Source: Taxillus chinensis (taxonomy: Eukaryota > Streptophyta > Magnoliopsida > Santalales > Loranthaceae). Taken from it: 64,000 nucleotides of DNA. The notes under the pieces were generated by a model. It saw only the letters and a program-made list of their open reading frames with translations, searched no databases and was not told the DNA's origin. Shown piece after piece: positions 25,801 to 44,107 of this stretch (its first letter is position 1; every line of letters starts with the position of its first letter). A program made the position numbers and the translations under genes. The DNA lies in the NCBI GenBank assembly GCA_023512835.1, contig CM042090.1, positions 20,558,356-20,622,355 of the forward strand. The letters run 5' to 3'.

Positions 25801-26445
25801 ACCCTAGACCCGACCTTGATTCCCGTGTGTTGGTTGGTTTTACATCAGTTTTTTTTTCCTTTTGTAGCATTTTTTTTGATTGTTCAAATGTCTTGTCAGG
25901 AGGCGCAGATTTTGCTTAGGGTTTTGGTGTGCTTACTTTTTGTTGCATAATGAAAGCAAGAACCTGCAATACTCCTCTCTCTATGGCTATGCATAAGACC
26001 TAGTTTGGGGGAGATGAATGCCGGAGTCCAATAGCTCCTCATTTAATCACAGCCGCTCAAGTGTGACTGCTTGTTAGATATGCTAACATTTTTAGTTCAA
26101 AATTTAGGATTGACCAAGCTACATCCAATAAACATTATTGTTTCTGTGGGTGGTGGGTGGGTCTTTTCTGCGACAAATCAATGATAAAAAGGGTGGGGAG
26201 GGATGGATATATGAGGGAAACAGGAAGAGGGCCTTGAAAAAAAAAACTACATTGTATCTAAAGCTCATCAGAAAGGGAGAAATCAGGAGAGATGCACAGT
26301 GAGGAAGAGTGAAGTCCAAAGAGCAACAAAGAGGATGGACTAAATGTATTGAATTGGTTAAAAAAATATGATCTAGAAAGAGCATATGGAAGAATTGGGC
26401 AGAAAAAGGGGCAAGAGCCAAGAGGTAGAGAGGTGTAGAGACCAA

Positions 26446-26517
<72 letters not shown>

Positions 26518-27071
26518 TGTTTTGACAAAATTAAACCAATTTTTAAGGATTCGAAATTCCAAATTATATTCCTGGAAACTTGTGGGGGAGAAAATAGTCT
26601 CATAAAAGAGGTGGATCATGGATGCATGTGAATGGCTTATTTTTTGTGACCCTTTTCCCCACCAATTTCAAAGAGAAAAAAAAAAAACGAAACTCAAATT
26701 CACTTATGTTTTCCTTTTCTCTAGAATTCCTAAATTTCCATACAGGTCAATACTCAAAGGTTTCTGAAAACCCAAATTTGATTCTGATCAGGGCTTTAGT
26801 AAATTGCTGGCTTTTAAATCGACCTGATTTCAACTTCTTCATCATTTAACTCAACTCAAATACACTGGTAAGCAATTAAATGCTTCACTCATTCACTTTT
26901 ACCAAAACTCGTCCCTTATATTTATAAAAAAACTTGTTAAAATCTAGCCTTTTTTTTTTTCAAAAAATTATCTCCTTTATTGATTAATTTGTTAATTAAT
27001 TAATTAAATTGTAGGCACCTTCATGGTCAAGATATAAGGTTAGGACACGAGTCTTGAAAGATTTGTTTGGA
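25801..27071 (+). other. Upstream region and probable 5' leader of the glycosyltransferase-like gene
   Basis: Includes a GA microsatellite. A likely leader intron runs from 26868 (CTG/GTAAGC donor) to 27014 (TTGTAG acceptor). The leader exon after it carries a four-codon upstream frame starting at 27023, ahead of the main ATG at 27072. Inferred from splice signals only. Confidence 0.4.
26449..26515. repeat. (GA)n microsatellite
   Basis: More than 30 GA dinucleotides, about 560 bases upstream of the glycosyltransferase-like ATG. Confidence 0.97.
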
Positions 27072-30000
27072 ATGAAAATATGTAGTGGATGGCGCAGATG
27101 CTTTTTTCTCATCCCTCTCCTTTTCTTTCTCCCACATTTGTTATCCGGTAATTTAAGTGATTTTTTGAAATTTTGTCCTCTCTTATTTATTTATTTATTT
27201 ATTTGTGTGTGTGTGTGTACCTATATATATATTGTTGCCAATTTATTTTTATCTGTGATTCAAACTTGCTTGCCTTGGTGAAAGGACCAGTTGTAGAGTT
27301 GCACCAGAACTCATTTGCAGGAGATCTGCAGGGAAGCTGGACTAAGAAGTATGACCATCTGGTTCTTGGCCCACCTGCTGGTCAAGGCCTGCCTGATCGC
27401 TTGCAATGCCAAGGTTTTATGTATTATTTATTTTAAACGCTTAAAGTGTGTAGGAAATCATATATTTTTTATTTTTGAATTCTTTATACGATAGTTGTGT
27501 CTGTTTGAAAACAGAAATGGGCAAAAATAGAATCTCCAAATACCTTCTATTTATGTTGAGTCCTCTGTTGTATTGTTTTCCCCCCCCTGGATACTTGCCC
27601 TTATAAAATAATTCATTATACCGTCCCAGAAACTTTAAAAATACTCTTTCCTTCCTACTTTTTCTCAAACCTTGTTTGGAAGTCATAATGATTAAATGAA
27701 TCATGCTGGTTCATGCAGTTCAGAATTACCATTGGATGGGTTGACAAGTCTAATAAATCTTTTGTAGGCTAACCTACAAATGTTTTCTTGTTGTTAATAT
27801 TTTGATAATATCATTATGTTTGAAAAGTACAAAAACATGCATTTCAAAGGCTTGCACTTTTGCATCATATGTCACTTACACAAGTTGTTTAATGCTTACA
27901 ACAAATTTCATTTTCTTACTGGATTTTAATATTTACAACAATCTCCTATGCCTTGTGTGATTGTTGCAGGCACCAAAGCTCTCAACAAGACCCATTCTTC
28001 AACCACATACTGTAACACTAGTTTATGTGAGAGTGTTACTTTTGTCACTGTTTTTTCCATTCACAAATCCTCCCCTAACATGCTTGCGGATGGTAGATTG
28101 TCAAACTTAGTGACTGTAGGAAAGACTTCTTATACTAAGGTGGAAAGATCATTGGCCATATTGAATGTCTTCGTTAACTTTATTCAGGTAATTTTCAGTA
28201 TACATTATTTCAAGGAAGTCATTTGAGATTTAGGCACACATATTTGTCCATGCAAACCTATGTAAGGTCATAAGAAAGCACATTATTAATTCTTTGTATG
28301 CAACTTCTCCAATTGACTGCAAACATGAAACAGAAAACTTCCACAATTTCCTTTTGCCTATTGGTTGAAATTCTCAAAACAGTTCCTTTTGGGAAGATTG
28401 CGGCAAAAAGAGAGGGGAAGAGTCATCGCCACGGAAGAAGTGAGAGAAAAACAAGAGAAAACACCTAAAACATGTTTGCTGTTTTATGTATTTGAGTATC
28501 AAATGTTTTTAAAAACAAAAAAAGAAAACAGTTGACAAACAATAACAGGATGGTGTTTTATGTATTTGAATACATAAAATAAAAAAAAACAGGTACCAAA
28601 CAACGCCTAAATATCCGTTAACCATTTTTTGCTATCAATTTCATTTGCTCCATCTTTCATCTTATTCAACGATGAAACACACACACCAACCATCAAAAAG
28701 TTCAATGCTGATCAGTAGAATTATATTTATTTATTATTATTTAGTTAATCTGCAGCATGGGTTTATGAATTTGTGATGATTATGCAATGTAAAATGCATG
28801 TATTTTTTTAATCTTACGAGCTTGAGATAAATGAATTAAAGGCGAAAATATATTACTAATCTAAATGTATAACTAGAGGCATTTTTTGGGAATTTTTTTC
28901 AGAGTGTTCAATATTCATTTCAAAATTTAAATATAACATCACAAAAAAAATTACATGAAATTTTATTAAATTCTACTACAAGTATTGTCATATAATAATC
29001 ATTCATCCATTGATTTCCTATTCTATTGTACTGTTTATTCTTTATATATTTTATTGATCCATTGATGGGTCATGGATCTTTAACCCAAAAAGGAATTAGA
29101 ACTCAGAATTCAGAAACAAAGCTTCATACCATGCTTTTAAAGCTTGGCCACTCAATGTAGTTCAATCGACTAGGCTGCTCAATTAGAAATACTAGAAGTG
29201 TTTTTAAAGTCTCGTAGGAAATATGATTTCAGAGATAGCACCATCTTTTGACCATCTAAATATTCAAAATAGCCCCAACACGAAAATTCTTTAGTTTCAC
29301 AAAAATTTTATAGTTAAATAGGGATTATATGCCCTTATTTCATAAAATGGAGAATCTTGATGAGGTATTAGCTTGGATTCTTATACATGTAACATTGTTG
29401 TGACTCAAAAAATTGATCCAACAAGTATGAACTTGTATTTTTTGTCTTAAATGCAATTTCACCAAAAGAGTGTAATTATTGCAATTCTAACACATAACAA
29501 TAACGAATGCAAGTACATAGTCATTACCCAATTAATTACTCAGTCCAAATTAACCAATCTGCCCCGATTTCTTCACACTGCACATTTTAGAATAGCTCAT
29601 CATTGCCAGATCTGAGCAGAACTTGAGAATCGGACGAACTGACGGGCGAATCAAGAATTGGTGAATGGCCATGACTGGTAACCGGTTCTGAACACCCTTC
29701 GCCTTTGGTATTCGCCGCTTTCCCAAGTGGCAGCACCCGTAGAATTGTCTGGTATATACCCAATCTGGTAACTTACACAGTTGCATTGCGTGGTGGTGCC
29801 AGTCAGCAAGCTTGGCTTTGTGAGGCTTGAGTTGAGGGTGAATGGACGCACGGGATGAGGGTGTGTTGTCTGCAGTTGCAGGATGAGCAGTCTGTCTCTC
29901 TATTTTTTTTTTACTTTTTAAAAGTCAGGGTGTGTACTTGTGTGGCATTTTCATAAATACCACACTCTTATAATTTTGTTTCACGTCTTAAAATTAATAA

Positions 30001-31402
30001 ATATTCGTAGATGATGGCTATCTTACCTGTTTGTTTTATATAATTATAGGTCATGGAACCATTTACTTTGACCAATTTTATTATTTAGGAATCATTTAAT
30101 TTTTGAATAATTGTATGCTTTATTCAGCTGACTATACCCCAGAGCAATGTAGTCATTATTACTGATCCAGCTTCAGAGCTTCCTGTGCGCAGAAATAGGG
30201 TCACATCATATCCTATTAAAGGTGATTATTCAAGAGACAAGTTGATGCTTCAAAGAATCAAATCTTACATTGTAAGAAACACTGTACATTTAACAATATT
30301 TTAAGTAACTATGTTTTATCTGTCATCTCATCATCTTAGCTCCAGGGAGTGTTGCTCTTTGAGTTTCTCGGGTGTTATTTCCTTTAAAGCCATGTTTTAA
30401 GAATTATAATCTTGCTTGATGTAGCTAAAAAATTCACTGTGGCAAAATAATTTGAAGTTATAGGATGAGAAGAGATATGATGTTATTCTTGTGGGGAGTA
30501 GCTATTTTGATTTTAATTATTCACTCGGTTATGGTTCTGCACAGGCCTTTCTGGAAGATAAGCTCAAGGAGCATCATAAGAATGAGGATCATGTCAATCA
30601 CTACATTTTCACAGACTCAGATGTAGCAATAGTTGATGACCTCAGGGAGACTTTTATGAAATTTCCCAATTTTCATCTGGCTCTTACATTCCGCAACAAC
30701 AAAGACCAACCTCTGAATTCAGGATTGATGGCTGTCAGGGGCACCTCTGATGGCATTCTAAGGTGCATAAATTACATTATTTGCATTGTGGTTTTCTTCA
30801 ATCCATTGGTTTTATTTCAAGAAAACATTTAGTAAGCTATTTTCACTAGTTGAATGGTGAATACAATGTTGTGCTAATCAGCATTCATTTTGAGACTTGT
30901 TAACTTTGACTGCAGGGCGAAGGTTTTCCTGCAGAAAGTATTGAAGGTTTACAAAACCAAATACATGACTGCCTCCAGAATGCTGGGGGATCAGTATGCT
31001 CTTGCCTGGATAATAAAGTCTCAACCTTCATTCGACAGCAGAAGATTTGCCAGGCCCAAGGGTTTTGAAGAAGAAATTTCTGGCACTACAGTGCTATTTT
31101 TGCCGTGCGCTATTTATAACTGGACACCGCCAGAGGGTGCAGGTCAATTTCACGGCATGCCTCTTGATGTCAAGGTATAGAACACTTGGATCTGAGCTAT
31201 TCGTAATTAGTTGATTTACCCCATAATATTAAATCATGAATTTTAGAGCCTTCTCTTTGTTCTATGGTTACAGGTGGTTCATTTCAAGGGTTCGAGGAAA
31301 CGCTTGATGCTTGAGTCTTGGAACTTCTACAATTCTTCATCCAATATATCAGATATGTTGTGTCTCATTTTAAAGAGTGGGAGAACAAAGTATGATTTTT
31401 GA
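27072..31402 (+). CDS. Putative Golgi type II glycosyltransferase-like protein
   Basis: Seven exons in phase: 27072-27147, 27285-27413, 27970-28187, 30128-30271, 30545-30762, 30916-31174, 31274-31402, giving 390 residues. The start chosen is the ATG that opens MKICSGWRRC; it precedes a hydrophobic signal-anchor (FFLIPLLFFLPHLL), which suggests the secretory pathway. Residues 120-260 look like a GT-A nucleotide-sugar domain: VVIITDPASELPVRR, then FTDSDVAI with a DXD-like DSD at 213-215, then LNSGLMAVRGT at 246-256, as in GT-A enzymes with an NSG motif. A late HFKGSRK motif follows. The donor sugar and acceptor are unknown. The exon 2 acceptor (GTGAAAG) is pyrimidine-poor. Intron 3 is about 1.9 kb and contains a GC-rich patch. 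I do not recognise the exact family name. Confidence 0.8.
29550..29890. other. GC-rich patch inside intron 3 of the glycosyltransferase-like gene
   Basis: About 340 bases, clearly less AT-rich than the rest of the intron, with overlapping short minus-strand frames and no recognised domain. Read on the minus strand it contains a TATATACC motif. It may be an inserted fragment or a small antisense transcription unit. Confidence 0.3.
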
Positions 31403-33249
31403 GCAATGCCATTTGGCTTTGGCTCATCATTTTGGCCTCTTAACAAGGAACGAATGGACATTCAAATGGGGGTACCACACTACCACCTACCATGCTACCT
31501 GTCTCCTTGGGATCTCCGTTCTCTCGATTCCCCTGGGATTTCGCATCACCTCTGGCCCATGTATTTCTCTGGTGGGGGGAGATGGGCGTCTATCAAATTT
31601 CCCATCATTTGGCACTGATATGGACCATTCTGATGCTGCTTCCATCCCATTCCATGTAAAAACCAATGGTCATGATTAACTAAGACCCTTGTTATGGTCT
31701 TGGATGGGTGATACGCAAGCTTGGAGAATGGAACAATAGCCTTAACCTCTTTTGTCGGCCCTTATCACACTTGTCAGTGTTGATTAAGAAGTTAAATTCA
31801 AAATTAGCAGCAGTACGGTAACATTTCATCCGATTCGTTTTATTGGGCGGAACCTAGCAGCCATGATGTCATGATGTGGGTGCGCTTTCAAACCGTCATT
31901 GCGACACCTGGTTTGAGGATAAGACGCCTTTCAATGCCATCCTCGAATGTCAATGGTTCGGGCGTCGTGGCATTAAATTTTCATTCCCTGAGTGTAGCAA
32001 TTTTTTAATGCAAAACTCCACGTGGAATGGACTGACCATTACACATTTTGATTATAAAAACAAAGAAAACACAACGCACGAAACTTCCGGCAATGGCGTG
32101 GTTTGGAAAAGGTTGGGGCTGGGGCGGGCCAATGTTTATTCTGTTGACTCACAATTAAGAATCTGCAACAATACTTTCTTTTAACCCACGTTATTTTTTA
32201 TTATTTATTTATTTTTATTAAAATAATAATTTAATTTTACTTTATTTGATCTTTTTCTCCTTTTATTAGCCATAAGAAGAGAATGCGAAGAGATTTTTTT
32301 ACATATAATATGGACGAAGAATGTGTTGTCAGATTTGATTTTTTATTTAAAGAAAATAAAAATAGTCTTGGAAATGCACTGGCAACAATTAATTGTTTCT
32401 CCGAAAAAGTAAATAAAAAATTATAAAGTAACCCTGAGAAGCCCTATATTTATTCCTTTTTTTTAATATATTAAAAAGAATTATTTATTTCATATGACTA
32501 TTAAAAAAAAAAAATTTCTATTATTTTTTGTGTTTACTAAGTAATAAAAGCGATAGTATAAAAAAGTATTTTAATAATATAAAAAACAATTAAGAGAATT
32601 GTGGTATATATTTATTTTTATATAGGCTTTAAAACAAAAAATTCAGGAAACCGGTTGGCATTGGCAAGCCGCGGGTGTTGATTTTTCTGTTGCATTTTCT
32701 CTATTTGAAATTCTTTAATTTTTCCTGGCCTTTAATTTCGAATTATTTGAAGATCTTCGCTAGAAAAAGGTATTTCCAATTAGAGATGTTTATTCAAATT
32801 ATTGGCATGAAGCGCCATGTGAAGTTGGAAAACAGATTGGTAGTCCGATTGTTGCTGCTGGGTTGGGATTGAAAATATGAGGTGTGAGGACAAGAATGCC
32901 GAGTAAAACCCCACCAGCAAAAACAATGTATTGAAGTTGAAGACGCTATTTCATTAAATTACACAAAGACAACATATAATTCTACACCCTCAAAACTACA
33001 ATAATTACACTCATCCGGAAGTAAAACAATAATAATAATTTTAAAAAAAGAAATCGAAGAAGAAGAAATCAGTGAATGGTGCTGGCTTCCATCTACTAAT
33101 ACAGATAAGGAACAGACCAGGACCAGACCAGGAATGCGGCGAACCACTCTACTTCTTCATCATTCATAGTAAACCAAAACAGACAGATGTATATATGTAA
33201 AAGAAAAGAGTAAAAGTCCACCAAAAGAAAGAACAGAAAGAAACAGAGT

Positions 33250-33282
<33 letters not shown>

Positions 33283-33380
33283 GAGAAGAGAAAGAGAAGT
33301 GAACAATGAAGAAATTACCAAAAAATAAAAATAAAAATGGTTCGTTGGTTTTGTACACACTACACTTATTTGAATGAAAA
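31403..33380. other. Convergent intergenic region
   Basis: Holds the 3' untranslated region of the plus-strand glycosyltransferase-like gene and, at the right, that of the minus-strand epimerase. A T-run of about 21 followed by an A-run of about 13 (33249-33282) could fold on itself. No other gene seen. Confidence 0.6.
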
Positions 33381-34655
33381 TTAAGCAACAGCGCTGTGCT
33401 TTCCAGGCTTATTATTATAGTAATGGAGGTACCACCGCACAAACCTCTTCAAGCCGGTGTTGAGATCCGTGGTGGGCTTGTATCCGAACTCCCTCTGCGC
33501 GGAGCTGATGTTGGCGTGGGTGAACTGCACGTCCCCATTGCGGGGCATCTTAACCATCACCTTCTTGGCCTTGGATTTGAGGTGCCTCTCCAGAATGCTC
33601 ACCAGCTCCGTCACCGCCACGGGGGAGGTGTTCCCCAGGTTGAACACCCGGAGCTGCGCCGGGGCCTTCTTCCTCCCCCCGCTGCCGGTGCTCTTCTCCG
33701 CCGTGTCCAGGGCCCCCAGGCACCCCATCACCACGTCGTCAATGAAGGTGAAGTCGCGCGCCACGGTGCCATGCCCGGGGGCCTCGAATATGGGGATGGG
33801 CTTGCCCTTGAGGATGTCCCTGGTGAAGAAGAAGTAGGCCATGTCGGGCCTGCCCCAGGGGCCGTACACGGTGAAGAAGCGCAGGCCGGTGAGGGACAGG
33901 CCGTAGATGTGGTTGTAGGTGTGGGCTATCTCCTCCCCGGCCTTCTTGGTGGCGGCGTACAGGCTGGCCGGCTGGTCCGTCCTGTCCCCCTCCCAGAAGG
34001 GCACCTTGGTGTTCAGCCCGTACACCGAGCTGGACGAAGCCCACACGATGGCCGGCTGCGGGTTCGCGGATTTGCACACCTCCAGCAGGCTCACCAGCCC
34101 CGCGATGTTGCTGTGCACGTACGACGCCGGATTCTCCATGGCGTACCGGACCCCGGCCTGAGCCGCCAAGTGCACCACGTGCGTGAACGCCACCACCTCG
34201 AACAGCTTCCGCAGCAGCCCCGAGTCGTTGATGTCCCCCTCCACCACGAACACCCCCGACCGCTCTAGCAGAGCTTGTCGGGCGCGCTTCAGGGAAGGGT
34301 CGTAGTAGTCGTTGAAGTTGTCGAGTCCCACCACGCCGTCGCCGCGGCGCTTCAGGGCCCCGGAGACGTGGCTTCCGACGAACCCGGCGGCGCCGGTGAC
34401 GAGGACGGAGATGCCTCCGCTACCGTGGGAGCGGACCTTGGCTGAGGACCGCACCCGCTTCTCCCACCGCGTGTCGCCCCAGGCGTAGGTGCGGAGGGAG
34501 CGGCGGGAGAGATCGGAGGGCTTCGAGGAAGAGGAGGAGGAGGAGGAAGAGGCAGGGGATCGAAAGAAGAAGACAAAGATTATGCCGAGGAACACCATGG
34601 ACCAGAAGGCGACCTTTCCCACAGAGGACTGCCACCTCAACCTATGCACCTTCAT
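33381..34655 (-). CDS. GAE: UDP-glucuronate 4-epimerase
   Basis: Interconverts UDP-glucuronate and UDP-galacturonate, the precursor of pectin, in the Golgi. A single exon codes for 424 residues, matching the intronless GAE genes of plants. A short cytosolic N-terminus precedes one membrane helix (about 15-31), then a Ser-rich stem. The short-chain dehydrogenase fold shows the NAD-binding GAAGFVG at 88-94, HLAAQAGVRYA near 162-172, the catalytic Ser region WASSSSVYG and the YxxxK pair Tyr233/Lys237. RFFTVYGPWGRPDMA follows and FGYKPTTDL lies near the end. The coding strand is strongly GC-rich. A CT-type microsatellite lies about 100 bases upstream of the ATG. Family assignment is secure; which GAE isoform is not. 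Confidence 0.96.
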   Translation of the reverse strand: MKVHRLRWQSSVGKVAFWSMVFLGIIFVFFFRSPASSSSSSSSSKPSDLSRRSLRTYAWGDTRWEKRVRSSAKVRSHGSGGISVLVTGAAGFVGSHVSGALKRRGDGVVGLDNFNDYYDPSLKRARQALLERSGVFVVEGDINDSGLLRKLFEVVAFTHVVHLAAQAGVRYAMENPASYVHSNIAGLVSLLEVCKSANPQPAIVWASSSSVYGLNTKVPFWEGDRTDQPASLYAATKKAGEEIAHTYNHIYGLSLTGLRFFTVYGPWGRPDMAYFFFTRDILKGKPIPIFEAPGHGTVARDFTFIDDVVMGCLGALDTAEKSTGSGGRKKAPAQLRVFNLGNTSPVAVTELVSILERHLKSKAKKVMVKMPRNGDVQFTHANISSAQREFGYKPTTDLNTGLKRFVRWYLHYYNNKPGKHSAVA

Positions 34656-34750
34656 TTTTTTTTTTTTTTGGTTTCCCTTCCTTAATTATGTGCAACTCTA
34701 CGACACTCTTCTTCCGGTCAGCCAAAATGTCGTTGGATGCCTGATCAGTG

Positions 34751-34785
<35 letters not shown>
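34751..34785. repeat. (CT)n tract upstream of the epimerase gene
   Basis: TCTCTCTTTC followed by TC dinucleotides, 96-130 bases before the ATG. On the gene's strand it reads as GA repeats. Confidence 0.9.
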
Positions 34786-37410
34786 ATTGAATTTTTGAGG
34801 ATGAAGGGCAGGGGTGGTTTTCCCCGGGTTTGGCTGCTTGATATTTTTCAAGTGCCTTGGCCCTTGTTGCTGTTGTTGTTGGATCTGTAGTTTGTAGCAG
34901 CTAGGTGCTGTACAGGGAGGGGAAGGATGGAGATGGATTTATTAATGGCTGTTCAACAGGAAGATTGTGGGTAGAGAGAGAAAGTCTACAAGGAAAAGGC
35001 AAAAAGAAAATTTAATATGGATCGATGAGGATGACATTCATAAAAAGAGTCAAAAGCACACAAAAGAAAAGAGGTGTTAAAATGGATATATGGAATGAGG
35101 TAAATTGCAAAGAAGAAGAAGAAGAAAAAAAAAACTATATATGTACCGAGTCTGAGCCTACTGACCGAAACGGTCCACATAGTTACCTACCAGGGAGGGG
35201 CCAGGGGCGAAGCCGTTCATATTTGATTGGTTGGGGTTGGAGACTTGGGGAGGCTTTGGACTTGAGCCACTTCCTCGTTTAGCGTTGTCTTAATTTAAGT
35301 AGGCGTTGGTTGGAGATGGTGTGGAGGACGTTTTGAGAAGCGAGTATGAGGTGGCATCCCAACTTTTCCACCCCTTACAAGTAAGCGTGTGTGAAATATT
35401 CTTCTGGTTCATGGGGATTTTCAGTAGTTTGAGTTGGTATTCAAAGGATCACGATTTCAATTATTTGACAATTTTAGTGCATCGGTGTAGCATTTTAGTT
35501 CCAAGTCGTAGCATTTATGGCTAATAAACGTGGATCAATAGTTTCAGGCGTGAAAAGAAAAGAAACATGGCTTTAAAATGACTTTTATGTTAAAATAAAA
35601 ACAGGTGTTTGCTGAGCAGCTCAAAAGATGAGACAGATGGATATATTTACTACCTCTTCCCCTCCCCAAAAACAGTGAAAATGGGATCTAAAATCCTTTT
35701 AAATGCTTTTTTTAAATATTTTTTATGAACAAACTTTATTATTATTATTGTTAGCAGTACCATAAGTAACATGGGGTATGCAGCAATGCAAACCAGAGTT
35801 CTTTTTTAGACCCCCCCTTTTATTGAATATAGTGGTATTTGTAATAATCAATACCGGCTTGATACGCAACCTTCCAAACATACTAATTTTTACAGCGTGC
35901 GAGAGACACAAAATTCAAGTCCTTTTCTTTTCTTGACGCCCCTTTTTATTTTATATATATATCCTGAATGAACAAATCTTAAATGGCCTCATTGTCGGTG
36001 GACCAAAGCTTAGAGTCTTTTGGCAACACATACATATTTTAGGATATAGGCAAGTACAAAGTCGGCCATGTTCCACGCATACCATTTGTTTGTCTTTTTG
36101 GTTGCCACCATAAATTTGAAAAGAAATGGAGTAGCTGCAACTCAAATCCAAAACCCCTGGGGTTAGGGTAGGCATCATGTAGAATCAAAAAGTCCAAGCA
36201 AACTCACAGTGAGAGATTGCTTGTGACTTGGAGTGTGGGAGAGTCTTACCCAAGATAACCATGCCCCACATCATCACCTTCCCGTTGTGCCATCATTATA
36301 ACAAAATAGTAAAAAAAAACCCACGATTATAAATTAACTACTTCTTACTCCTAAAGATTTCTACAAACTATACTATATTGGATAGACGTGTTTTTTTTTT
36401 TCTTTTAAATAAAAGAGTGCAATCATACTTGTAGCTGCCCCCTAACTTTCATGACCTCGCAATCATACCCATTTATGATTTTACCATGTGATGATCTCCT
36501 GGCAAGGAGGGAATCAATTTGCAGTTGTGACATTTAAAACTAGCGGCTTCAGCTTATTTTGGAATTCAGGGGGTACAATTGTAGGGGTGTGTCGGTGCTT
36601 TTTTTTTTTTTTCCTCGTACTCTTTACTGGTTAGCAGATACGGACAAATTAACGGGAATTTGTCAATTGGACCGCCGCCACCCCATGTGACAAATCTTAT
36701 TGAACAAATGGAGTCACATGAAGAACACCACAACCTTGCTATTCTGGACTCACATGAAGAGATTTGAGTCACATGAACAAGCCTTCTTCTTCTTCTTCTT
36801 ATATATATATATATAAGAAAATACTAAAAAGAAAAAGACTTTGATCATGATCAAAACAACCTAAGTTTCAATTTCATTTAGCCGGAATAATACAGAAACA
36901 TACACCATAGCAGATTAATAATTAAATAAAACTAGAGCACTTATTACTCTTTTCCCGTTAGTAGTGTGTGTGTATATATATATATGCTGATAAATATATA
37001 TATCACAATGATATGGTTGCTAATCCGATTTTTCATGACTGACGTTGGTTTATTGACTAGTGCTAAGTTTTAAACTGGAAAAATACACATACTTCTATTA
37101 CTTTGTCTTCTGATACACGCCTAAATTTTGAGAGGCACTCTCATCCCCAACAATTTGGAATGTCCCAACCAGAACGAAAAAAAATGAAGAATGTGACGCA
37201 AACAGTCCCCATATTAGTATATCAGCTTCGGAAACAATAAAGATGAAGGCTGCGCGCACTTAGCCACAGCAATTGTAGGCTTTGCAGCCAACACAAAACG
37301 TAGAAGATAAAAGGGCGATCGAAATAAAGCTGGAGACTGGGCATTCGGCCTGTTTACTTCTCTCACCACCACCTCACTGTGGGCTTTTATTTCGTATTGT
37401 GAAGAGGCCA
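34786..37410. other. Intergenic region between the epimerase and EPSP synthase genes
   Basis: Epimerase promoter side, then AT-rich DNA with short CTT and TA repeats (36781-36815, 36970-36984). The last 200 bases are the EPSP synthase 3' untranslated region. No other gene recognised. Confidence 0.6.
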
Positions 37411-42628
<5,218 letters not shown>

Positions 42629-44107
42629 CTCCCCCCAAATTTGTAAGCAGCACTCCTTGTCCGGGACAAGAAACGAGGAGGGTTTTGGGTGCTACGTAGT
42701 ATCTCAGGAGTCGGATTAAAATAATTTTAATCACTTATCAAAAAAAAAAAAAAAGTATCTCGGGAGTCGGTACACTCGGATCACCAAACAACCCAGATGC
42801 AGATTGCGGAGGAAGTGTGATTTGGGACGAAGGCGCGAACGTTATGGTTGGGAGCGAAGAGACTCTCATGTCAGACTTTCATATCAGAAAGAGAGCTTGG
42901 GGGTTGGTGGTGACCGAAACCGAAAGGGCTCTCACTTTCGGGAAAAAAGAAAAAAGATGAAAAACGAAGAAAATTTTCCCCAAATAGACAAATTTTGGCA
43001 GGAACAAAAAAAAAAAATAATTTAAAAAAAAAAAATGAAAGCTCTATTTCGTTTTGGGTGATTTTTTTTTTTTTTAAAAAATTGGTAGGTAGCAGCAGGA
43101 AGGGAAGGGCTCCAACAACCCACTGTCACCAGTCACCACTCACCAAACCTTTTTTTTTTTTTTTTTAGCTGCTTTAAGCCACCACCAAATCTTCATCATT
43201 CAACGCACCCCACCCATTTCTTCAACTACAATTTTCAAAGGTGAATATGGTCAGCTTAATAATAAAATTACAATATCATACCTTGTTTTTTTACCAATAA
43301 AATTGCTCAAACGTTAACAACTACTGAAAATGCGTGTATTTCCTGTCGAAGAATGCGTGTTAGTGTGTTACTCAACAAAATATTTATTATTTGAAAATTT
43401 AAAATATGGATTTATGAGAAATGACAAATATTAATTTTATGTTTAACTGAATGTTTCTTTCTTTCAAATTTCAATCATGTATTCCAAAAATATTAAATTT
43501 AAAGTAATTTAAAAAAAAAATCACGTAACAAGTGAAGTCTACTACCATCCTACCAAGAAATTGCTCATCTAGCCAAAATTGAACAGGGCGAGGAAATGGT
43601 GCGCGCGCCTCTGCAGGGAGAGAAAAGGCAATGCAAATGGATCAAACTGAAACGTTGTTCGCTCCCCTAAGTAAAATTTTAAGAACCAGCCCTTTTAGAT
43701 CCTTAAAACAGGAGCTAAAGCTGCCCATAAACCACCCCACTTAGATCCTTCAAACAGGAGCTACATCTGTCCAAAACCGTGTGTTTATTTATTTATTAGC
43801 TTATTGAAATCTCTGATCACAAACGTCAGATGGATGGAGGGTGGTGGATAAATCGGGTCAAATAGACACAGTAAAACCTCAACAAAAACTAACCACAAAG
43901 ATTACACAACCCAATAAAAAATCATACAAATTTATGACCGCGTCCCCTCCACTTAACAAGCACAGCTGCTGCTCCACCACCAATGAAAATTTCATTTGCT
44001 TTATTATGCCCAGAACTTTTATAGGAGGGCCATTGCCCCAGTAATTTCCAACCCAAAAACCCAAAAGCAACGCGCCAACACGCTTGGAGGCCGCAATGGA
44101 AACAAGC
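42629..44107. other. Region between EPSPS and the transketolase gene
   Basis: Promoter side of EPSPS and 3' flank of transketolase. Several long A or T runs (near 42740, 43010-43075 and 43150). No additional gene seen. Confidence 0.6.

Noticed and set aside
26119..26619. 166-codon Leu-Ser repeat frame
   Set aside because: Driven by the GA/CT microsatellite; no homology or splice context.
33396..34268. 290-codon plus-strand frame
   Set aside because: Antisense shadow of the GC-rich intronless epimerase gene.
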